Source of the DNA: Hyphomicrobium sp.
Lineage (GTDB): Bacteria > Pseudomonadota > Alphaproteobacteria > Rhizobiales > Hyphomicrobiaceae
Direction: 5' to 3'
NCBI GenBank assembly: GCA_002928515.1
Contig: PERI01000003.1
Coordinates: forward strand, 310,001 to 374,000
DNA: 64,000 nucleotides
Shown: one piece after another, positions 16,620 through 25,171 of the stretch
Numbering within the stretch: position 1 is the stretch's first letter
Layout of the letters: each line of letters begins with the position of its first letter
Translations under genes and position numbers: made by a program
The notes under the pieces: generated by a model
Told to the model about the DNA's origin: nothing
What the model saw: only the letters and a program-made list of their open reading frames with translations
Databases searched by the model: none

Positions 16620-17305
16620 TTGATCTCTCCAACTCCGTCGAGGGTTGTGATTTCATCCAGCCTTGGCCCGTCTTTCACGGCGTTGACGAAATTCGACGTC
16701 ATCTTGGCGAAGTGTCCTGGGATTTTGTCAGACACATACAATGTGAAAACGGCACCTTCATAGCCGCGCATTTTTGCCCGCGCCGGATCGTTGGCGTAGG
16801 GTATGGCAACGACTTTATAGCCCGGCACATCGGCACCTTTGAACGAAATCGTCACGGGCTCAACCTTGGCTTGGGTGCCTAGGTGCTTGCTGAATGTATT
16901 TTTCAAATAAGCGCGATCGCCACCTGCTAACTCACGGAAGTGCGCAACTGCGTTATCGAGATAGACGATCAACATTGGGTTGCCATCCATCTCGGTAATT
17001 TTTTGCGGATCGCGCGCGCGATCGCCGGTGTAAATCTGAATCAGGACGTCTTTTTTGCTGTTCTTGGCGTCATTTTCGATCTTAACGTTGATCGTGTCGG
17101 TGAACGCTTTGCCCAGAACCGCTTCATCCGAAGGCTTGCGTTCAAATTTATAAACAAGCTCGGTACCTGGTGTGAGGCCGACGATATGCTTGGCATCAAA
17201 AAGCGCCTGCTGCACAGTCGGTACGGTACCGGCAGCGAACGCTGCCGTGATCGGCATCGCGGACAAAGCCATCGTAGCTAAGCTCAAAGTTAAACTTCTT
17301 AACAT
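16616..17305 (-). CDS. Secreted protein, unrecognised, co-translated with the four-cysteine protein
   Basis: A 229-residue exported protein (signal LTLSLATMALSAMPITAAFA). The mature part is beta-rich by eye: LTPGTELVYKFERKPSDE, FTDTINVKIENDAKN, KDVLIQIYTGDRARDP, MLIVYLDNAVAHFRELAGG and a C-terminal YEGAVFTLYVSDKIPGHFAKM. No cysteines are present in the mature protein. GGAGG lies about 12 bases before the ATG. Its position between the relay protein and the beta-propeller/SRPBCC pair indicates a role in periplasmic methanol oxidation, but I do not recognise the family. Confidence 0.75.
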   Translation of the reverse strand: MLRSLTLSLATMALSAMPITAAFAAGTVPTVQQALFDAKHIVGLTPGTELVYKFERKPSDEAVLGKAFTDTINVKIENDAKNSKKDVLIQIYTGDRARDPQKITEMDGNPMLIVYLDNAVAHFRELAGGDRAYLKNTFSKHLGTQAKVEPVTISFKGADVPGYKVVAIPYANDPARAKMRGYEGAVFTLYVSDKIPGHFAKMTSNFVNAVKDGPRLDEITTLDGVGEIK

Positions 17306-17474
17306 GGGCGGCGATCCTCCAGATCGTCAGTGATTTCGTTTTGGCGGTCTTTAACGACCGAGTTGGCATTTGACCAGCGTTGCTGCGACTTCAGTTTAAC
17401 GGCGCGAACAAACCTTCAGATCCGACGTTGTCATATAGTGTCAATTTTGGCCGTGTTGGGGAACTTAAAAGCCG

Positions 17475-18416
17475 TTAACGTAGGAACCGACCGAACGCGC
17501 GTGGGCCGCCACCCACATTGGCGCGAGCTGTAATTTCAAGCGTTGCAGCATCGAGCCGCAGGACCACATCATCACCCCAACAGGCAATAAATAACGCTGA
17601 CTCATACGCATTGGCTTGGATACCTTCGGGATGATCGCACGCCTCGATGGTATCGGTCAGCTTGAACGAAGCGGTATCGAACACCGATATCGTGCCAGCA
17701 TTTTGATCGGTCACGAAGGCCCTACCTTGCGCTAATGCGACCGCATATGGCCGTCGGCCGACTGTCGCGGTTCCGACAACCGCGCGTGAAGCAATATCTA
17801 CGACCGTCACGTCATTGCTGCCAACATTAGCGGTGTAAGCGCGATGGCCCGTGCGATCGACCGTCAGTCCAAACGGGCGCTCTCCGACCGGTACGGTGGC
17901 TGTCACTGTGCGCGTTTCGATGTCTATGATCGAGACCGCGTTGCTGTCACGATCTGCCGACAGCAGCAGTTTGCCATCCGGCGTCACCGCCAAACCTGAC
18001 GGCGATTGGCCGACGCTCACTTCGGCTACAGGCTTCAAGGCGACCGTATCGATGACAATGATTTTATGGACGTACCAGTCCGCGACATAGACTTCAGGTT
18101 TCGTTGGATGAGCGGCGACGCCTAATGGCCCACTGCCAAGCTTTATACGGCGCGCGACGACGTTCTGCTTCAGATCAACTTCAGCCAACTCGCCGCTATC
18201 AGGCGCGGTCACGTAGGCGTGCGACTTATCGTATGACAGGGCGACGCCAGCTGGCTTGCCACCAATTTTTATTTCTGCCGCGACCGTCATGGTCGCAGTA
18301 TTCAAAATCGAAACGCTATCGCCGAGCTGATTGGTGATGACAGCTTCGGCTGCGCGAGCGTGTTGTGGTGGCAGAAACACTAGCGCTGCCACCACGAATA
18401 TACTGAAGCGAGACAT
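17475..18416 (-). CDS. Second YVTN beta-propeller periplasmic protein
   Basis: A 313-residue exported protein (signal IFVVAALVFLPPQHARA) made of about seven repeats such as NQLGDSVSILNTATMTVAAE, VGQSPSGLAVTPDGK, VGERPFGLTVDRTGH and NVGSNDVTVVDIASRAVVG. The last part has two cysteines (EACDHPEGIQ, FIACWGDDVV). It is a paralogue of the protein at 6682. The start at 18416 has GAGGG upstream; the frame opens at a TTG at 18428. It follows the SRPBCC gene with the stop at 18425, so the two are coupled. Confidence 0.85.
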   Translation of the reverse strand: MSRFSIFVVAALVFLPPQHARAAEAVITNQLGDSVSILNTATMTVAAEIKIGGKPAGVALSYDKSHAYVTAPDSGELAEVDLKQNVVARRIKLGSGPLGVAAHPTKPEVYVADWYVHKIIVIDTVALKPVAEVSVGQSPSGLAVTPDGKLLLSADRDSNAVSIIDIETRTVTATVPVGERPFGLTVDRTGHRAYTANVGSNDVTVVDIASRAVVGTATVGRRPYAVALAQGRAFVTDQNAGTISVFDTASFKLTDTIEACDHPEGIQANAYESALFIACWGDDVVLRLDAATLEITARANVGGGPRAFGRFLR

Positions 18417-18424
18417 GGTCACCC

Positions 18425-18955
18425 TCAACCGCCCGCTTCCACCTTCTTCTTCAAAGCTGCCAAGCCATCCTTATAAACGCCAGTGATAGCTTTTACGGCT
18501 GCTTCGTCCGACAATTCCGGTGGCGGATCGTTATTGACATATCCGCGATAAAAAGCGCCGCGCCATTCGACTGTCGATTTATCACCTGCGCTGGTGACGC
18601 TGATGCGCGAGGAATAGTTGGTCACAGGAACGACCTTCACATCCACTTTAGAAATTTCATAGGAGTAAGTCCGCCCTTCTGCGTTGAAAACGGTCAGGAC
18701 TTCATCGATCGTAGCGCCACTAGCGAGCGTCAACTTTCTGGTTGCGCCTTGATCGTTGGCGCCGGTGCCTTCCGTTTTCGTGAAGGCGGGATGCCAGCTC
18801 ATGTCTTGAAAGTTGCCAATCACCGCCCAGACTTTCTCGGGTGGCGCATTGATCTCGATGGTTTCAGTGACTTTCTGGCGCGTAGGACCGTGGGCCACTG
18901 TGAGCGTTGGCGCGAGGCCTAACAGTAAGATGGCAAGCGCCATACGTTTCAACAT
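18425..18955 (-). CDS. SRPBCC-family periplasmic protein, MxaD-like
   Basis: A 176-residue protein with a signal peptide (LKRMALAILLLGLAPTLTVA) and a START-like/polyketide-cyclase fold: ETIEINAPPEKVWAVIGNFQDMSWHPAF, GATRKLTLASGATIDEVL, EGRTYSYEISKVDVKVVPV and STVEWRGAFYRG. MxaD of methylotrophs is of this type and aids methanol dehydrogenase-cytochrome interaction. The start at 18955 has a GGAGG site, so the longer frame to 19015 is rejected. A distant paralogue lies at 62168-62659. Confidence 0.85.
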   Translation of the reverse strand: MLKRMALAILLLGLAPTLTVAHGPTRQKVTETIEINAPPEKVWAVIGNFQDMSWHPAFTKTEGTGANDQGATRKLTLASGATIDEVLTVFNAEGRTYSYEISKVDVKVVPVTNYSSRISVTSAGDKSTVEWRGAFYRGYVNNDPPPELSDEAAVKAITGVYKDGLAALKKKVEAGG

Positions 18956-19208
18956 GCGTTTCCTCCAATTTTTCTCAAGAGAGACGTGATAGTTTTTATG
19001 CGCTTTATCAAGCACCTTTGGCGGCGGGGCCGCACATTATGTTGGTTCCCCTGGATCGGCAACGGCTGTCGGGAAACGGTTGCCCAAAGCTCGGTCCTGT
19101 GGTGCTGAACGACGCAGCTTGACCCGGCCCGGCAAAGTTGTTTTACCTCCCGCCTCGTGCTTTGGTCTTAATCTGTTCAGCGAAAACAATCCGACATTGG
19201 GTGGAAGA

Positions 19209-20495
19209 ATGGGCGAACGTGATGCAGGCCAAGCCGCATCGAACCATTATCAGAACGTCGCGTGCCCTTTTTGCGGCATTTTATGTGACGATCTCGAAAT
19301 CGGTCCCGATAAAAACGGGTTGAAAGTCCTCAAAAACGGCTGCGTTAAGTCTGTTAGCGGTTTCGAGCGTCACTTGATCGATGCCAAGCCGCAGATTGAT
19401 GGCAAGGACGTTTCAATCGAGGACGCCATCAAGGCCGCTGCCGAGCTTATCAAAGCTTCGAATTTGCCCCTCTATGGGGGCCTTGGCACCGATGTCGAAG
19501 GCATGCGCGCCGTGATGTCTCTGGCCGATTTGTCCGGTGGTGTTGTCGATCATGCTCTGAGCGAAGGCCAGTATCGAAACTTTAGAGTTTTGCAATCGGG
19601 CGGCTGGGTGATGACGACGCTCACGGAAGCGCGCAACCGAGCTGATCTGTTCGTCATCGTCGGCAGCGACGTGCATGCGATCCATCCACGCTTTTTCGAA
19701 CGCATCGTGTGCACGGAAAAATCGATGTTCTGGGATGCGCCGCCCAAGCGCACCGTCGTCATTCTCGGCGAGAATATCGACCAATCGGCCATCACGGGGC
19801 CGCGTATCGGCGAGATCGTCAATCTGCCGTGCAAGGGTGATCGGATCGGCGAAATTCTCGTCGCCATGCGCGCGCTTGCCAAGGGCGTGCCCGTTACCGG
19901 CGACAGCATCGGTGGTCTGCCGCGTGCTGCGGTCGAAGATTTAGTCGCGCGCTGTAAAGCTGCAAGTTACGGTGTCATGGTGTGGGCTCCGCCGAGCCTC
20001 GCGTTCCCGAACGCTGACCTCACGGTGCAAGCCGTGTCGGAGTTCATTAAAGATATCAATCTTACATCACGGTTTGCCGGACTTTCACTGGGTGGCAATG
20101 AAGGTGCTGTCTCGGCCGCTGCCGTGTGCGCTTGGCAGTCGGGATTTCCTCTGCGCGTCTCGTTTGCAAGTGGCAAACCTGAATATGACGCTGAACGATT
20201 TTCGACGGCACGCCTGCTTGCCGACAAAGCGACCGATTTGATGGTGTGGATCGCATCCTACACCCCGGATCTGGCGCCACCTGTAACCGATACGCCCATA
20301 ATCGTTCTTGGCACGCCGGGTCTTAAACTCAACGGTACGCCGAAGATATTCATCCCAGTCGGGACACCCGGGGCCGATCACGCGGGTCTTATAGTCCGTT
20401 GCGATAACGTGGTGTCGCTGCCGTTGCAAAACTTGCATCGCTCTCAATTGCCGCGCGCAGCCGACGTGCTCGCGTCCATCGAAGCCGCTCTCTAG
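19209..20495 (+). CDS. fhcB: Formyltransferase/hydrolase complex subunit FhcB
   Basis: A 428-residue homologue of formylmethanofuran dehydrogenase subunit B. The N-terminus carries C19-P-F-C22-G-I-L-C26-D-D and a fourth cysteine at C45, the iron-sulfur ligand pattern of FwdB. At residues 118-120, where I recall FwdB having the catalytic Cys-His-Gly, this protein has Ser-Glu-Gly, consistent with a non-redox role in the methylotroph complex. I chose the ATG at 19209 (GGTGGA upstream); the frame is open to 19080. It is the first gene of fhcBADC. Confidence 0.93.
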   Translation: MGERDAGQAASNHYQNVACPFCGILCDDLEIGPDKNGLKVLKNGCVKSVSGFERHLIDAKPQIDGKDVSIEDAIKAAAELIKASNLPLYGGLGTDVEGMRAVMSLADLSGGVVDHALSEGQYRNFRVLQSGGWVMTTLTEARNRADLFVIVGSDVHAIHPRFFERIVCTEKSMFWDAPPKRTVVILGENIDQSAITGPRIGEIVNLPCKGDRIGEILVAMRALAKGVPVTGDSIGGLPRAAVEDLVARCKAASYGVMVWAPPSLAFPNADLTVQAVSEFIKDINLTSRFAGLSLGGNEGAVSAAAVCAWQSGFPLRVSFASGKPEYDAERFSTARLLADKATDLMVWIASYTPDLAPPVTDTPIIVLGTPGLKLNGTPKIFIPVGTPGADHAGLIVRCDNVVSLPLQNLHRSQLPRAADVLASIEAAL

Positions 20496-20531
20496 CCATC
20501 CACCATTTTCGATATTTCGAGATAGACAACG

Positions 20532-22196
20532 ATGCTCATCAAACTCACTGGCGGCAAAGTTTACGATCCAACGAACGGGGTCGATGGCGAAATTCGCGAT
20601 ATCTTTATCGAGAACGGACGCATCGTAACACCAGCACCTGACGCCAAGGTTCATCAAGAATATGCGTTGCATGGACGCGTCGTCATGGCGGGTGGCATCG
20701 ATCCGCATTCACATATTGGCGGCGGTAAGGTCACGATTGCGCGCATGCTGATGCCGGAAGACCATCTCGGCAACGAAGTGGCGCGCACAGAACTCACCCG
20801 CTCGGGCTGCGGTCACGCGATCCCTTCCACGCTGACTGCTGGCTATCGTTATGCTGAGATGGGTTACACAGCCGCATTCGAGCCAGCCATGCTGCCCGCC
20901 AACGCGCGCCAGGCTCATATGGAAATGGGCGACACACCGATTATCGACAAAGGCGCGTTTGTCATGCTCGGCTCCGACGATTTCTTCTTACGCCAGCTTG
21001 CCGCCAAAGCCGATTTCTCAGCCATCAAAGACTACATGGCGTGGACGATGCACGCGGCTCAGGCCATTGCCGTCAAAGTCGTCAACCCCGGCGGCATCAG
21101 TGCTTTCAAGTTCAATCAGCGCAAACTCGATCTCGACGAGCAGCATACTTATTACGGCGTCACGCCGCGCGACATCATCGTGACGTTAGCGCGCGGATTA
21201 AAAGAGCTCGGCGTCGTTCATCCCATCCATATTCACGGATGCAACCTGGGTATACCCGGTGGCGTCGAGACGACTTTGGAAACGATCCGCGGCGCCAACG
21301 GCCTTCCCATCCACCTCACGCATATTCAATTCCACAGCTACGACACCGAAGGCGATATGAAGTTTTCGTCGGGTGCGGTGCGGATCGCCGAAGCCGTCAA
21401 TGCCAACCCGAATGTATCAATCGACATCGGCCAAGTGATGTTCGGTCAAACGTGCACGGCGTCGGGCGACAGCATGCGTCAGTTCGTAAATACGCGCTCG
21501 GCCGACCCGAAAAAATGGGTCGTGATGGATATCGAGTGCGATGCCGGTTGCGGTGTTGTGCCGTTCAAATATCGAGACAAGAGTTTCGTCAACGCGTTGC
21601 AGTGGGCCATCGGTCTGGAGCTGTTCCTGCTGGTCAACGATCCTTGGCGCATCTTCCTGACGACGGATCACCCGAACGGCGGGCCATTTACGTGCTATCC
21701 GCATCTCATTCGTTTGCTGATGGACAAGTCATTCCGCAGCGACATGATGCAAACGATCAATCAGGATGCGTTGAAATATTCGTCGCTCGGTTCGCTGGAT
21801 CGCGAATATTCGCTATACGAAATCGCGATTATGACGCGTGCGGGCCCTGCTAAAAGTTTGGGACTGAAAGATCGCGGACACTTAGCAGCCGGCGCATGTG
21901 CCGACATTACCGTGTATGAAGACAATCCGAACCGCGAAACGATGTTCGAGACGCCGGAACTTGTTTTCAAAAACGGCGAACTGATCGTTCGCAATGGGCG
22001 CATCATCAAAGTCGTCAACGGTGCCACGCACGTCGCGCGGCCGAGCTTTGATCGCGGCATTGAACGGTCACTCAAATCTTACTTCGATGATTTCCATACC
22101 GTGCGCATGGAGAATTTCCGTTTGAGCGACGACGAAATCATTGATCGCGGCCGCGGGTCCATCATCGTGCAACCGACGGGGGCACGCACGACATGA
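20532..22196 (+). CDS. fhcA: Formyltransferase/hydrolase complex subunit FhcA
   Basis: A 554-residue amidohydrolase-fold subunit that hydrolyses formyl-methylofuran to formate. The metal-binding H59-S-H61 lies in GGIDPHSHIGGGK; further conserved stretches are AFKFNQRKLDLDEQHTYYG, HPIHIHGCNLGIPGG, LTHIQFHSYDTEGD, FGQTCTASGDS and FLTTDHPNGGPFTCYPHL. Length and motifs match the FwdA/FhcA family. It starts 36 bases after fhcB and overlaps fhcD by four bases (ATGA). Confidence 0.96.
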   Translation: MLIKLTGGKVYDPTNGVDGEIRDIFIENGRIVTPAPDAKVHQEYALHGRVVMAGGIDPHSHIGGGKVTIARMLMPEDHLGNEVARTELTRSGCGHAIPSTLTAGYRYAEMGYTAAFEPAMLPANARQAHMEMGDTPIIDKGAFVMLGSDDFFLRQLAAKADFSAIKDYMAWTMHAAQAIAVKVVNPGGISAFKFNQRKLDLDEQHTYYGVTPRDIIVTLARGLKELGVVHPIHIHGCNLGIPGGVETTLETIRGANGLPIHLTHIQFHSYDTEGDMKFSSGAVRIAEAVNANPNVSIDIGQVMFGQTCTASGDSMRQFVNTRSADPKKWVVMDIECDAGCGVVPFKYRDKSFVNALQWAIGLELFLLVNDPWRIFLTTDHPNGGPFTCYPHLIRLLMDKSFRSDMMQTINQDALKYSSLGSLDREYSLYEIAIMTRAGPAKSLGLKDRGHLAAGACADITVYEDNPNRETMFETPELVFKNGELIVRNGRIIKVVNGATHVARPSFDRGIERSLKSYFDDFHTVRMENFRLSDDEIIDRGRGSIIVQPTGARTT

Positions 22197-23095
22197 GTAA
22201 GACCATTAATGGAATACTGATCGACGATACGTTTGCCGAAGCGTTCGGTATGAGCGGAACCGGCATCATCATTACGGCCGACACGATGAAGTGGGCGCGC
22301 ATTGCGGCGGTTACCGCGACGGGCTTTGGTACGTCCGTCATTGGCTGCGGAGCCGAATGCGGCATCGATCGCGAGTTGTCGCCGGACGAGACGCCGGATG
22401 GTCGCCCCGGCGTGCGCATTTTAATGTTCGGGTTTTCGCCAGATGCGCTCGTGCCACAAATCAAGAATCGCATTGGACAATGCGTCCTGACGAGCCCCGG
22501 CTCGGCATGTTTTTCTGGGCTTAATGCGGCAGAGAAAATCGGCCTTGGGAAAGCGCCGCGCTTTTTCGGGGACGGCTTTCAAACGGCCAAGAAGCTTGGC
22601 AGCAGTCGCTATTGGCGCGTGCCGGTGATGGATGGCGAATTCGTCATCGAAGAAGACACAGGCATTACGACCGAGGCTGTCGGCGGCGGCAATATGTTGA
22701 TCGTCGGCAAGGACCGCGCAGGCCTGCTCGAAACGACCGAAGCCGCCGTCGATGCGATTGCCAAAATCGACGACGTCATCACGCCGTTCCCTGGCGGTAT
22801 TGTTCGGTCAGGGTCGAAAGTGGGCGCTAAATATAAAGGTATGTTTGCATCCACGAACGATGCCTTCTGCCCGACTCTGCGCGGATCGGTGAAAAGCGAA
22901 TTAGGTCCCGATACATTGTCTGTACTCGAAATCGTCATCGATGGCCTTACCTCGAAAGCGGTTGCCGACGCCATGCGTGTCGGCCTCAAAGCTGTTACCG
23001 ATATGGGCGCAAGCAAGGGCGTCACGCGCATTACGGCTGGAAACTATGGCGGCAAGCTCGGTCAGCACCACTATCATCTGAAGGATTTGATCTGA
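22193..23095 (+). CDS. fhcD: Formylmethanofuran:tetrahydromethanopterin formyltransferase FhcD
   Basis: A 300-residue protein with the Ftr signatures NGILIDDTFAEAFGM, TGFGTSVIGCGAECGID, DETPDGRPGVRILMFGF, IGQCVLTSPGSACFSG and PFPGGIVRSGSKVGAKYK. It transfers the formyl group from formyl-tetrahydromethanopterin to methylofuran in the cytoplasmic complex. It is translationally coupled on both sides: ATGA with fhcA and TGATG with fhcC. Confidence 0.97.
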   Translation: MSKTINGILIDDTFAEAFGMSGTGIIITADTMKWARIAAVTATGFGTSVIGCGAECGIDRELSPDETPDGRPGVRILMFGFSPDALVPQIKNRIGQCVLTSPGSACFSGLNAAEKIGLGKAPRFFGDGFQTAKKLGSSRYWRVPVMDGEFVIEEDTGITTEAVGGGNMLIVGKDRAGLLETTEAAVDAIAKIDDVITPFPGGIVRSGSKVGAKYKGMFASTNDAFCPTLRGSVKSELGPDTLSVLEIVIDGLTSKAVADAMRVGLKAVTDMGASKGVTRITAGNYGGKLGQHHYHLKDLI

Positions 23096-23907
23096 TGGGC
23101 GGGCTAACGTTCCGATTGAAAGCAGCTCCGGGCGAACAACTGAATGTGAGCGCGCTCACGCCAAGTAAACTCGCGCAACTCAGCCAGCATGAGATCGCGC
23201 GTCTGCATATCGGCACATCAAAACAACAGCTCACCGCTGGCGATGTTTTCGATATCTCTGGGTCAGCCAGCGATGTCGTCACCATCGAGCCCGGCGATGT
23301 GGTCGTCGATTTCGCTGGCTCTGAAATGGATGGCGGTACGCTTATCGTAGATGGCTCGGTGGGTTCGTATGCTGGCCGCAAAATGCGCGGTGGCAAACTC
23401 GACATTCGCGGCAATGCTGGAAATCTTCTCGCTTCGGGCATGTCGGGCGGGATGATCCACGTCACCGGATCGGCAGGTGATAATCTTGGCAGCGTGATCG
23501 CGGGCGATCGCTTCGGCATGGTCGGCGGGACCGTTGTCATTGGCGGCGACATTGGTGCACGTGCTGGCGACAAGATGCGTCGCGGTACTGTGATCGTGAA
23601 GGGTAAAACCGGCCAGGGCGCGGGCACTCGCATGATTGGCGGCACGATTTGGGCCGAGGGTGGATTTGGACCGGACCCAGGCTACATGATGCGGCGCGGA
23701 ACGCTCATCGGCTCCAAAGTTGAGCGGCTTTTGCCGACTTTCGTCGATTGCGGGCGCCATGATTTGCTGATCGTGCGTATTGTGTCACGACATTTGAAGA
23801 CAACTCTCGGCGAACTCGCTCCAAAGCCTATGCCGTTGTTTGTCCAGAAGATTGCCGGCGACATGGCCACCATTGGACGGGGCGAAATACTGCTTCCAGC
23901 CGGATAA
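23095..23907 (+). CDS. fhcC: Formyltransferase/hydrolase complex subunit FhcC
   Basis: A 270-residue protein dominated by a right-handed beta-helix of GXGXG type: GGTLIVDGSVGSYAG, MRGGKLDIRGNAGNLLASGM, GGMIHVTGSAGDNLGS, GGTVVIGGDIGARAGDKM and RRGTVIVKGKTGQGAGT. This matches FwdC and the glutamate-synthase C-terminal domain; in the Fhc complex it scaffolds the other subunits. The last gene of the operon, it starts on the last base of the fhcD stop. Confidence 0.96.
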   Translation: MGGLTFRLKAAPGEQLNVSALTPSKLAQLSQHEIARLHIGTSKQQLTAGDVFDISGSASDVVTIEPGDVVVDFAGSEMDGGTLIVDGSVGSYAGRKMRGGKLDIRGNAGNLLASGMSGGMIHVTGSAGDNLGSVIAGDRFGMVGGTVVIGGDIGARAGDKMRRGTVIVKGKTGQGAGTRMIGGTIWAEGGFGPDPGYMMRRGTLIGSKVERLLPTFVDCGRHDLLIVRIVSRHLKTTLGELAPKPMPLFVQKIAGDMATIGRGEILLPAG

Positions 23908-24098
23908 TCAGAGCTGATTACCGGTCTTTCGGGAAAAAATCCGAATTTGATGCATCCCCGTAATGCTGAAGTGCGTTATCGTCACAATATTGACGTGAAA
24001 CGTGGCTCGCGGGGTGGGCGTACCTCCCTTTGAGACAAAACTGAGAATGGCGCAGGTTGAGCAACAGCCAAGCGTACAAAGCCCAGGGATTAAGTCAG

Positions 24099-24299
24099 AT
24101 GCTCGCAATTATACTGTCGGCCTGTTTGGCGAACGATCCAAGCGTTTGCAGGGACTATAAAATTCCCTTGAGTTCGGACGTCGATGTTACGAATTGTGCC
24201 ATGTCCGCTCCGCCGCATTTTGCGAAATGGACAGAGGAGCATCCGGGTTGGAATATCACCAAGTGGCGTTGCACGGCTGCTAGCGACAGCGATATCTAA
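24099..24299 (+). CDS. Small four-cysteine protein, paralogue of the one at 44460
   Basis: A 66-residue protein, start chosen at 24099 to match its paralogue. The two share C9-L10, P-S-x-C17-x-D, a third cysteine (33 here, 34 there), AKW, EHP, and a terminal W-x-x-x-x-WRC ending at C58 (59 there). Spacing between the four cysteines is therefore almost identical. The short hydrophobic N-terminus (LAIILSACLAND) is too short for a certain signal peptide. It is followed by a clear terminator. Similar short proteins occur in other alphaproteobacteria as hypothetical proteins; no function is known to me. Confidence 0.72.
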   Translation: MLAIILSACLANDPSVCRDYKIPLSSDVDVTNCAMSAPPHFAKWTEEHPGWNITKWRCTAASDSDI

Positions 24300-24323
24300 G
24301 TCTTCATGGCTCAAATTTCAAAG

Positions 24324-24348
24324 GCGCGAACTGGGTTCGCGCTTTTTT
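24324..24348 (+). terminator. Rho-independent terminator
   Basis: An eight-base-pair stem (GCGCGAAC / GTTCGCGC) with loop TGG followed by six Ts, 24 bases after the small cysteine-protein gene. It also lies past the end of the leftward DUF1194 gene (24368). Confidence 0.88.
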
Positions 24349-24367
24349 GGCTTTTATACCGAGCCGA

Positions 24368-25171
24368 TCAGTCGATGGCGGCGTGTTGCGGGGCCGTTGG
24401 GCGCGCACTGATTTCGATCACGAATTTCTGGCGAATGGCGCGACCGAAATCGCCGTAGCCGTTGGCAGGCAGCACAAAGCTGCCACTGCCGCCCATCACG
24501 TTGTCACGATACCAAGTTTCGAGCGGGTGCTTGGGTTCTGTGCTGGATGGATCGGTGGCTGGCGATGTCGCGGCATCGGCGGCGTCTGGAGTTCCTAGCA
24601 AAATCGGCAGGCCGTTTACGGTCACGCCATTGGCGACGAGTTCATCGCGGACAGTTGCCGCGCTTTCATCGGCGTTGCAATTGTCTGCACCATCGCCCGA
24701 CACATCGATCACGACACGTAAAGCCTTGGCCGGAATTTGCGGAACGATTTTGTCGTTGATAGAGCGCAGCATGCGCGACATGCAGGTAAACTCACCACCT
24801 GGATTCTGAATTTTACGGACGCGCTGTGCGAGAGCTTTTGCTTCGTCTTTATTGGTGATCTTGGTCCATGGCAAAGCAATGGAAGGTTTATCGGCCCACA
24901 TTACCATGGAGAACAGAATACCGCCGTTCGGGCCATTCACGATCGCATCGACGACGCTGGGATCTTCGAGCGCTGCGGCGATGCCTTCTAATTGCAGCTT
25001 GTAGCGTTCGGCATCGACCGAGTTCGACACATCGACTGAGACGACCAAGGCGGTATCGACCTGCACATCTTGCGCCCAAGCCAGAGGTGAGAAGTGCACC
25101 AAAATGGCCGTCAACAAGATCGAAGCGACTTGAATGCTGCGAAATCTTAGAAAGCGAAATGCTTGCATCAT
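24368..25171 (-). CDS. DUF1194 protein, VWA-like, secreted
   Basis: A 267-residue protein with a signal peptide (SILLTAILVHFSPLAWAQ) and a von Willebrand A-like fold: DTALVVSVDVSNSVDAERY contains a DxSxS metal-ion site, and VIDVSGDGADNC is a second conserved motif. GEFTCMSRMLR and GNADES-like segments match DUF1194. The first codons MM leave the start uncertain by three bases. Its ATG overlaps the stop of the pentapeptide-repeat gene by four bases, so it is the third gene of a leftward operon with the two pentapeptide proteins. Function unknown. Confidence 0.85.
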   Translation of the reverse strand: MMQAFRFLRFRSIQVASILLTAILVHFSPLAWAQDVQVDTALVVSVDVSNSVDAERYKLQLEGIAAALEDPSVVDAIVNGPNGGILFSMVMWADKPSIALPWTKITNKDEAKALAQRVRKIQNPGGEFTCMSRMLRSINDKIVPQIPAKALRVVIDVSGDGADNCNADESAATVRDELVANGVTVNGLPILLGTPDAADAATSPATDPSSTEPKHPLETWYRDNVMGGSGSFVLPANGYGDFGRAIRQKFVIEISARPTAPQHAAID

